From assembly GCA_016717335.1 (NCBI GenBank), contig JADKFS010000019.1, forward strand, positions 372,001 to 436,000: DNA of 64,000 nucleotides, read 5' to 3'. This DNA is from Candidatus Ribeiella danica. GTDB lineage: Bacteria; Chloroflexota; Chloroflexia; Chloroflexales; Roseiflexaceae. The notes beneath the pieces are model-generated. The model was not told the origin of the DNA and made no database searches. It saw nothing but the letters and a program-made list of their open reading frames with translations. Shown here one piece after another: positions 58,724 through 64,000 of this stretch (positions within the stretch are counted from its first letter, which is position 1; each line of letters starts with the position of its first letter). A program made the translations under genes and the position numbers.

Positions 58724-58831
58724 CTGTGAGCAAACGCATTGAGCCACTACGCACGAACGAGCTGCCGTTGTGCTGCCATCCGCCGTACTGACGACTGGCG
58801 CCTGCCGACGGCCCCCCGCTATAGCCGGCGG
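58718..58831. repeat. ~105-bp dispersed repeat, copy 2
   Basis: TATAGCTGTGAGCAAACGCA ... AGCCACTACGCACGAACGAG ... CTGGCGCCTGCCGACGGCCC. Overlaps the stop codon of the histidine phosphatase gene. The rest of 58832-58982 holds the ribosome site of the next gene and nothing else recognised. Confidence 0.88.
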
Positions 58832-58982
58832 GCCGAACCTCTCACCCGTATCTGCCAGCTTACCTGGAGCGAGGGCGATCGGCCCAGCGGGAACTCTTTT
58901 TGCCGCCGCGCCGTCTTCTAGGCACAGACAATAATCGCCGGCGCGGAGGGCGCGCCGGGCTTGAGACCTAGGAGGCAATCAC

Positions 58983-59726
58983 ATGACACGGCGAATTGGA
59001 ATGACCCTTGGGGGCCTTGCGATCGTGCTGCTGCTGGCGGTGCTGGCCGGGCTGGTCGGGATGCTCTACGCGCGCCCGGCGACGGCGCAGACCAGCGCGG
59101 GCGTGCCGGGCATGCGCCAGGTCACGGTCGTCGGCCACGGCGAGGTCAAGGGCCGGCCCGACACCGCGACCGTGCAGCTTGGCGTCGAGACCGAGGCGGC
59201 GACGGCCAAGGACGCGCTGGCGCAGAACAGCGCCCAGGCCCAGGCGATCCAGCAGAAGCTAAAGGACCTGGGGATCGACGAGAAGGATCTGCAGACCAGC
59301 AACTTCAGCATCAGCCCGGCCTACGCAAGCGACGGCCGCCAGGTCACCGGCTACCACGTCAGCAACATGGTGACGGTGAAGATCCGCAAGCTCGACCAGG
59401 CCGGCACGCTGCTCGACCAGGTGGTGCAGGCCGGCGCGAATAGCGTCTACGGCGTGAGCTTCAGCGTCGAGAGCCCGAGCGTGCTGCTCGACCAGGCGCG
59501 CGAGCAGGCCATGCAGGATGCCAAGGCGCGCGCGGGCAAGCTGGCGGGCGCGGGCGGCGCCTCGATCGGCGAGGTGCTGGTGATCAACGAGAACGTCAAC
59601 GCCCAGCCGCCGATCATCATGGCTGCCGCGGGACGGGCGGATGTGGCCGAGGCGCCCGCCGTGCCGGTGCAGCCGGGCGAGCAGAGCTTCAGCGTCGAGG
59701 TGCAGGTGACGTTTGGGCTGCGCTAA
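58983..59726 (+). CDS. SIMPL (DUF541) domain protein, exported
   Basis: 247 residues. N-terminal signal/anchor helix (~9-30, ending A-R-P-A-T-A-Q), then the SIMPL domain: V-T-V-V-G-H-G-E-V-K-G-R-P-D-T-A-T-V-Q-L-G-V (~47-68), L-Q-T-S-N-F-S-I-S-P (~103-112) and D-A-K-A-R-A-G-K-L-A (~179-188). SIMPL proteins (BP26/Omp28 type) form periplasmic or surface channel-like oligomers; the molecular role is unclear. AGGAGG precedes the ATG. It stands alone, upstream of a repeat block. Confidence 0.9.
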   Translation: MTRRIGMTLGGLAIVLLLAVLAGLVGMLYARPATAQTSAGVPGMRQVTVVGHGEVKGRPDTATVQLGVETEAATAKDALAQNSAQAQAIQQKLKDLGIDEKDLQTSNFSISPAYASDGRQVTGYHVSNMVTVKIRKLDQAGTLLDQVVQAGANSVYGVSFSVESPSVLLDQAREQAMQDAKARAGKLAGAGGASIGEVLVINENVNAQPPIIMAAAGRADVAEAPAVPVQPGEQSFSVEVQVTFGLR

Positions 59727-59734
59727 GCTGTGTG

Positions 59735-60205
59735 CGGGGGGCTGCGCGCCCCCGCGCCCCTGCGTGGGCCACACCCCAAGCCCTTCGGGGGGCTGCGCGC
59801 CCCCCGCGCCCCCGCGGGCGGGGGTGGGCCGCCACCCCCGCCGCCCCCCGGCCGGGGCTGCGCCCCTGGACCCCAAAAGAAGTCTCTCATTGTGCATGCG
59901 GGGGCTGCGCGCCCCCGCGCCCCTGCGTGGGCCACACCCCAAGCCCTTCGGGGGGCTGCGCGCCCCCCGCGCCCCCGCGGGCGGGGGTGGGCCGCCACCC
60001 CCGCCGCCCCCCGGCCGGGGCTGCGCCCCTGGACCCCAAAATAATCCTGCCTCGTTTGCGATGCTTGATGGGCATGCCTGGCGGCATCCACGCACGGTGG
60101 AAGACAACACGTCCGATCGGAGTGGTACAAGGCATGCGCCACGAACCGTGGAGCTGAGACGGCATCATTTGCCGGAGGGGAGCCGGGGGCGCAGCGCCCC
60201 GGCCG
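59735..60205. repeat. MITE-like GC-rich element (copy 5) with tandem duplication of its left half
   Basis: Two nearly identical ~145-bp blocks (59735-59880 and 59898-60041), each with GGGGGCTGCGCGCCCCCGCG, AAGCCCTTCGGGGGGCTGCG and GGCCGGGGCTGCGCCCCTGG + ACCCCAAAA, then one core (GGCATGCCTGGCGGCATCCA, GGCATGCGCCACGAACCGTG) and the right end TGCCGGAGGGGAGCCGGGGG + CGCAGCGCCCC. Confidence 0.87.
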
Positions 60206-60253
60206 AATTTGTGTTAGCATGAGCCGGCGTGCACGTCTCCCAAGGGGAGCCCT

Positions 60254-60934
60254 ATGGCCCAGCGTATCCTGATCGTGGAGGACGAGCCCGAGATCGCCGA
60301 CTACCTGCGGCGCGGGCTGGCGTTCGAGGGGTTCGTCGTCGAGGTCGCCGGCAGCGGGCCGGCCGCGCTGGTGGCGGCGCGCGAGCGCCCGCCCGACGTG
60401 GTCGTGCTCGACCTGATGCTGCCGGAGCTCGACGGGATGGAGGTCGCGCAGCGGCTGCGCGCCGGATCGAGCGTGCCGATCGTCATGCTGACGGCGCGCG
60501 ACTCGGTGGCCGACCGCGTCGCCGGGCTGGAGCGCGGCGCCGACGACTATCTGGTCAAGCCGTTCGCGTTCGAGGAGCTGCTCGCGCGCATTCGCGTGCA
60601 GCTGCGGCGCCACCAGGCCCAGAGCAGCGGCGAGGCGCTGCGCTTCGCCTCGCTGACGCTCGACCTTGCCGCGCACGAGGCGCGCGTCGGCAGCCGGCGG
60701 GTCGACTTCACGGCCAAGGAGTTCGATCTGCTGGAGCAGTTCATGCGCCACCCGCGCCAGGTGCTGACGCGCGACCTGCTCTACGAGCGGATCTGGGGCT
60801 ACGACTTCGGCGGCGAGAGCAATGTGATCGAGGTGTACGTGCGCGCGCTTCGCCAGAAGCTCGAGTCCGCCGGCGCGCCGCGGCTCATCCATACCGTCCG
60901 CGGCGTCGGCTATGTCCTCCGCGATGATACGTGA
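60254..60934 (+). CDS. OmpR/PhoB-type response regulator
   Basis: 226 residues. Receiver with E9-D10 acidic pair, phospho-acceptor D53 (V-L-D-L-M-L-P), T-A-R-D and K in L-V-K-P-F (~103), followed by a winged-helix DNA-binding domain with F-D-L-L-E-Q-F-M-R-H-P-R-Q-V-L-T-R and V-Y-V-R-A-L-R-Q-K-L-E...H-T-V-R-G-V-G-Y. All catalytic residues are present. The stop overlaps a GTG (GTGA) in frame with the histidine kinase. Target genes unknown. Confidence 0.95.
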   Translation: MAQRILIVEDEPEIADYLRRGLAFEGFVVEVAGSGPAALVAARERPPDVVVLDLMLPELDGMEVAQRLRAGSSVPIVMLTARDSVADRVAGLERGADDYLVKPFAFEELLARIRVQLRRHQAQSSGEALRFASLTLDLAAHEARVGSRRVDFTAKEFDLLEQFMRHPRQVLTRDLLYERIWGYDFGGESNVIEVYVRALRQKLESAGAPRLIHTVRGVGYVLRDDT

Positions 60935-61044
60935 GCGTGTGGACGATGGACGATGGACCAACGACCAAGTCCCAAGTCCCAAGTCCCAAATCCCAAGTCC
61001 CAAGTCACCTTGTCACCCTGTCACCCTGTCACCCTGTCACGGCT
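60931..61044. repeat. Heptanucleotide/octanucleotide array between response regulator and histidine kinase
   Basis: GGACGATGGACGATGGACCA, then (GTCCCAA)n about six units, then (GTCACCCT)n about four units to the kinase ATG. It is in frame with the kinase from the GTG at 60931 and has no stop. Confidence 0.9.
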
Positions 61045-62538
61045 ATGCTACGAAAATCGCTTCCGCTGCGCACCCGCCTTGCGCTTGGCTACACCGCCTT
61101 CTTCGCGCTGGTGCTGGTGCTGCTCGGCATCGGCGTCTTCCTGACGTTGCGCGACGCGCTGCTGACTGAGATGAAGCGCGAGCTGCAGACCAGCGGGCAG
61201 CTGATTCAGCAGGACTTCGACGCCAGCAACGCGCCGCTCGCCGAGTACTTCCGCAAGCCCGAGTTCCTGCTGCGCACGCGCCCGCCGCGCGTCGAGGGGC
61301 TGGAGGCGCCGTCGCTCTACGTGCAGGCCATCACGCCCTCGGGCGCCGTGATCGTTACGTCGCCAAGCCTGCAGGACCAGGTGCTGCCGCTCGACGAGCA
61401 GACGCGCGCGGCGGCGCTGCAAGGCCCGCCGCAGTTCGTGGAGGCCCAGCTGAGCGGCGCGCGCGTGCTTGTGCTGGCCGCGCCGCTGCTGGCCGACCAG
61501 CGGATCGTCGGGGTGCTGCAGGTGGCGCAGCCGCTGCGCGAGATCGATCGCACGCTGCGCCTGCTGATGATCAGCCTGGTCTCGCTCGGCGCGATCGCGC
61601 TGCTGGCCGCGCTGCGCGGCGGCAGCTGGCTCGCTCGCCGCGCGCTCCTGCCGGTCGGCCAGGTCGCGCAGACGGCGCGCCAGATTGTGCGGGCCGAGGA
61701 CCTGGCGCAGCGCGTGCCCGCCGCCTCCGCCGACGACGAGCTGGGCCAGCTGACGTCGACAGTCAACGAGATGCTGGAGCGGCTGGAGACGCTCTTCACA
61801 GCCCAGCGCCGCTTCGTCGCGGATGTCTCGCACGAGCTGCGCACGCCGCTGGCGGCCATGCGTGGGAATCTCGAGATCCTGCGGCGCGGGGCGGCCCGCG
61901 ACCCGCGCGCGCTCGACGAGTCGCTCGCCGCGATGGAGCGCGAGGTCAACCGGCTGGTGCGGCTCGCCAGCGACCTGCTGCTGCTGGCCCAGGCCGAGGC
62001 GGGCGTCAGCCTTCGCCACGAGCCGGTCGCGCTCGACGAGCTGGTGCTGGAGGTGGTGCGCGAGCTTGCGCCGCTCGCCGGCGGCGTCGCGCTGCTGCCG
62101 GAGGTGGCCGAGCAGGTCGAGGTGATCGGCGACCGCGACCGGATCAAGCAGGCGCTGCTGAATATGGTCGTCAACGCCATCCAGCACACTGCGCCCGGCG
62201 GCAAGGTTCGCGTCGCGCTCGCGCGCGATGGCCGGCTGGCGCACCTGCGGGCGATCGACACCGGCGTGGGGATCGCCGCCCAGGATCTGCCGTTCGTGTT
62301 CGAGCGCTTCTTCCGCGTGGAGAAGGCCAGGTCGCGCGCGGCCGGCGGCGCCGGGCTGGGGCTCGCGATCGTCAAGTGGGTCGCCGAGGCGCACGGCGGG
62401 GCGGTCGCGGCCGACAGCGCTCCCGGCCAGGGCAGCAGCTTCACGCTCTCGCTGCCGCTCGCCGGGCCGGCCCTGCGCGCTGCCACGACCGGCGCGGGGC
62501 ATGAGGCGCCGGCGACGCACACCACCGTGGACGAGTAG
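61045..62538 (+). CDS. Sensor histidine kinase
   Basis: 497 residues. Two membrane helices (~12-33 and ~170-190) flank an extracytoplasmic sensor; then HAMP, a HisKA domain with the phospho-histidine in V-S-H-E-L-R-T-P-L (H263), and a HATPase_c domain with N-box N-M-V-V-N-A-I-Q-H, G1 D-T-G-V-G-I and G2 G-G-A-G-L-G-L-A-I-V. Partner of the response regulator upstream. The ATG at 61045 has no ribosome site because a repeat array abuts it; translation may instead start at GTG 60931, coupled to the regulator stop (GTGA), giving a 38-residue repeat-encoded N-terminus (SVWTMDDGPTTKSQVPSPKS...). Confidence 0.93.
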   Translation: MLRKSLPLRTRLALGYTAFFALVLVLLGIGVFLTLRDALLTEMKRELQTSGQLIQQDFDASNAPLAEYFRKPEFLLRTRPPRVEGLEAPSLYVQAITPSGAVIVTSPSLQDQVLPLDEQTRAAALQGPPQFVEAQLSGARVLVLAAPLLADQRIVGVLQVAQPLREIDRTLRLLMISLVSLGAIALLAALRGGSWLARRALLPVGQVAQTARQIVRAEDLAQRVPAASADDELGQLTSTVNEMLERLETLFTAQRRFVADVSHELRTPLAAMRGNLEILRRGAARDPRALDESLAAMEREVNRLVRLASDLLLLAQAEAGVSLRHEPVALDELVLEVVRELAPLAGGVALLPEVAEQVEVIGDRDRIKQALLNMVVNAIQHTAPGGKVRVALARDGRLAHLRAIDTGVGIAAQDLPFVFERFFRVEKARSRAAGGAGLGLAIVKWVAEAHGGAVAADSAPGQGSSFTLSLPLAGPALRAATTGAGHEAPATHTTVDE

Positions 62539-62565
62539 GCGCGCTGTCGCGCGCAGGCGACGATT

Positions 62566-63459
62566 GTGCACGATCAGGATTGGCAGCAGGCACACCTAGC
62601 GGCGGTCGCGCTGCGGCTCGGCTGGCTGCGCGATGCGCCCGACGGCCTCGTCCACGAGGAGGTCTCGCCGCTGCACCATATCTGCGTCTTCAAGCACGCC
62701 GGCCAGCTGCAGTTCTACTTCCTCGACCCCGGCTCGGGCGAGCTGGATGGGCCGATGTCGCGCATCGACCTCGACCGGCCGCTGCGCCTGCTTGCCGAGT
62801 ACACCCAGGCGGCCATGCTCGCGCTGCTGTGGAAGCCCGCGCCCGAGCGGATCTGCCTGCTCGGCCTGGCGGGCGGGCGGCTCTCGCTGCTGTTCTACCA
62901 CCACTTCCCGCGCGCCACGATCGACAACGTCGACGTCGACCCGGCGGTCGTCGCGATCGCGGCGAACTATTTTGGCGTGACCTTCGATCGGCGACAGACC
63001 GTGACGATTCAGGACGCGCGCCGCTACCTCGTCGCGCGCGGGGACGCGCGCCCGTACGATGTGATCGTCATGGACGCGTTTCGCGACGACACCGACAACC
63101 TCGATCACCTGGCGACGACGCAGTTCTACCAGGAGTGCAAGCTGCGGCTCGCGCCGGGCGGGGTGCTGTGCGCGAACGTGCTGCGGTCCGACCGGCTGTT
63201 CTACGAGAAGGCCAAGACGTTCCTGCACAGCTTTCGGCACGTGTCCGTGTCCGAGCAGAAGCATGGGCTCGTGCTGCTCGGCAACGACCAGCGCGGGATG
63301 GCCGCCGCCGAGGCCGCTCGCAGGGCCGGGCTGCTGCAGCGCCGGCACGTGTTCGAGTTCCCGCTGGTCGAGCGCGCGGCCGGGCTGCGCCGCGCGCGGG
63401 CGATCGAGTCGCTGAGCGCCCCGGCGCTGCGCGACGTGCGGCTGCTCGACGACCGGTGA
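62566..63459 (+). CDS. Spermidine synthase-like protein
   Basis: 297 residues with a Rossmann-type aminopropyl/methyltransferase core: I-C-L-L-G-L-A-G-G-R-L-S (~95-106), the acidic loop N-V-D-V-D-P-A-V-V-A-I-A-A-N-Y-F-G (~122-138), D-A-R-R-Y-L (~149-154) and Y-D-V-I-V-M-D-A-F (~163-171). Polyamine synthases bind decarboxylated SAM; the Y/D residues that bind putrescine are not clearly kept, so it may instead be a methyltransferase-like relative. Start is GTG (62566); it lies 27 bp after the kinase and may be co-transcribed. Confidence 0.8.
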   Translation: MHDQDWQQAHLAAVALRLGWLRDAPDGLVHEEVSPLHHICVFKHAGQLQFYFLDPGSGELDGPMSRIDLDRPLRLLAEYTQAAMLALLWKPAPERICLLGLAGGRLSLLFYHHFPRATIDNVDVDPAVVAIAANYFGVTFDRRQTVTIQDARRYLVARGDARPYDVIVMDAFRDDTDNLDHLATTQFYQECKLRLAPGGVLCANVLRSDRLFYEKAKTFLHSFRHVSVSEQKHGLVLLGNDQRGMAAAEAARRAGLLQRRHVFEFPLVERAAGLRRARAIESLSAPALRDVRLLDDR

Positions 63460-63477
63460 GCGTGTCTTTGTCCCTCG

Positions 63478-63514
63478 CCCCCTGCGCTCTCCCCGCGGGG
63501 GTGGGTTTTTTTTC
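63478..63514 (+). terminator. Possible terminator after the spermidine synthase-like gene
   Basis: CCCCCTGCGCTCTCCCCGCG + GGGGTGGG followed by TTTTTTTT. The stem is short (CCCC/GGGG) but the T-run is strong. Confidence 0.45.
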
Positions 63515-63561
63515 AGCGCATCGCCGCGCCATGACGGAAACGAGGCAGGGCAAGAAGCTGC

Positions 63562-64000
63562 TCACTCGCGCGGGCGGATCTGCCCGCCGCGGCCCTTGTC
63601 CGGCGGCTTCGCGCTCGCGGCCTCCTCGGCCTTGTTCCGGCGCGCGTCGGCCTCGGCGATCAGCGTCAGCGTCGCCCGGAAGCTCCAGATGGCCATGAAC
63701 GAGATCGCGGCCAGGATCGCCAGAATGGGCAGCCAGATTGACGTAACCATGATGACCGTCATCATCAGCAGCGTCACGATCGTGAACACCGGCCGGCCAA
63801 AGGTCATCAGGGCGGCGTTGCGCGCGATCGTGCGGATGCGCTTGTCGGTCTGGATCTGCATCAGCGGCCCGATGTAGATCAGCGTCCCGAACCAGACCAG
63901 CCCGAGGTACAGGAACAGGATCGAGACGATCGAGCCGAAGAGGCTGCCGTTCAGGTTGTAGAACTGCAGGTTGAAGAGGATCACGAGCAGGCCGAGCATC
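63562..64000 (-). CDS. DUF624 (YesL)-like membrane protein, 5' partial
   Basis: At least 145 residues; the gene continues beyond the window, and the methionine at 63999 is probably internal. Three hydrophobic helices (~5-20, ~27-47, ~73-106 as a long pair) and the segment G-P-L-M-Q-I-Q-T-D-K-R-I-R-T-I-A-R-N-A-A-L-M-T-F-G-R-P (~44-70) match the DUF624 family of small integral membrane proteins, some of which lie with sugar ABC transporters. The charged C-terminal tail is Lys/Arg/Glu-rich. Function unknown. Confidence 0.7.
   Translation of the reverse strand, partial: MLGLLVILFNLQFYNLNGSLFGSIVSILFLYLGLVWFGTLIYIGPLMQIQTDKRIRTIARNAALMTFGRPVFTIVTLLMMTVIMVTSIWLPILAILAAISFMAIWSFRATLTLIAEADARRNKAEEAASAKPPDKGRGGQIRPRE

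Noticed and set aside
59713..60222. Gly/Pro/Arg-rich open frames across the GC-rich repeat
   Set aside because: All frames are open because of G- and C-runs; no start site or domain; the DNA repeat explains the peptides.

Overview
The window is GC-rich chromosomal DNA with about 50 supportable protein genes, one tRNA, one T-box leader and many dispersed non-coding repeats. The gene set best fits a high-GC Chloroflexota bacterium (class Chloroflexia, Roseiflexus/Kouleothrix side): RNase Y followed by SpoVS, RNase J, very large MalT/LAL-type LuxR regulators, a Pro/Thr-linked von Willebrand protein, PrsW, and secreted proteins with Chloroflexi-type YF/FGFP repeats. This assignment rests on remembered family distributions; no database search was possible.

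Layout. 1-10.1 kb: end of a cation-efflux (CDF) gene, LytR-CpsA-Psr ligase and MurJ flippase (envelope), valS under a T-box, RNase Y with SpoVS, tRNA-Thr(CGU). 10.2-22.1 kb: accessory genes, namely a VOC protein, CPBP protease, a LuxR/LAL regulator with three small downstream genes, MFS and DMT transporters, an APH(6)-type kinase and an alpha/beta hydrolase. 22.2-29 kb: a compact operon TPR protein - J-like protein - GrpE-like protein - Hsp70 with a strong promoter, next to a decayed P-loop ATPase of the type seen with BREX-like loci. 29-34.4 kb: membrane-anchored vWA protein, PIN toxin, a 21-bp minisatellite encoding heptapeptide repeats followed by an unknown helical protein, peroxiredoxin and thioesterase. 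34.5-44.9 kb: RNase J, family 4 uracil-DNA glycosylase, small membrane proteins, methyltransferase, TsaE/TsaB (tRNA t6A synthesis), a tungsten/molybdenum aldehyde oxidoreductase and PrsW. 45-51.3 kb: two receiver-only response regulators around a secreted repeat protein, then a methyltransferase and a glycosyltransferase-methyltransferase fusion. 51.4-64 kb: two secreted subtilases, quinone oxidoreductase, histidine phosphatase, SIMPL protein, an OmpR/HisKA two-component pair, a spermidine-synthase-like protein and a partial DUF624-like protein.

The most unusual feature is the repeat content. Three families recur. (1) Arrays of 7-8 nt units, usually as two converging arms, lie between genes, inside the valS T-box leader, and in frame inside valS (three times) and the LuxR gene (twice); one may also have created the glycosyltransferase-methyltransferase linker. 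(2) Composite GC-rich hairpin elements have conserved flanks but a different long perfect palindrome in each copy. (3) A MITE-like family of about 300-400 bp occurs in at least five places. The chaperone mini-operon, whose J protein carries HPP instead of HPD, is the best candidate for an undescribed protein system.
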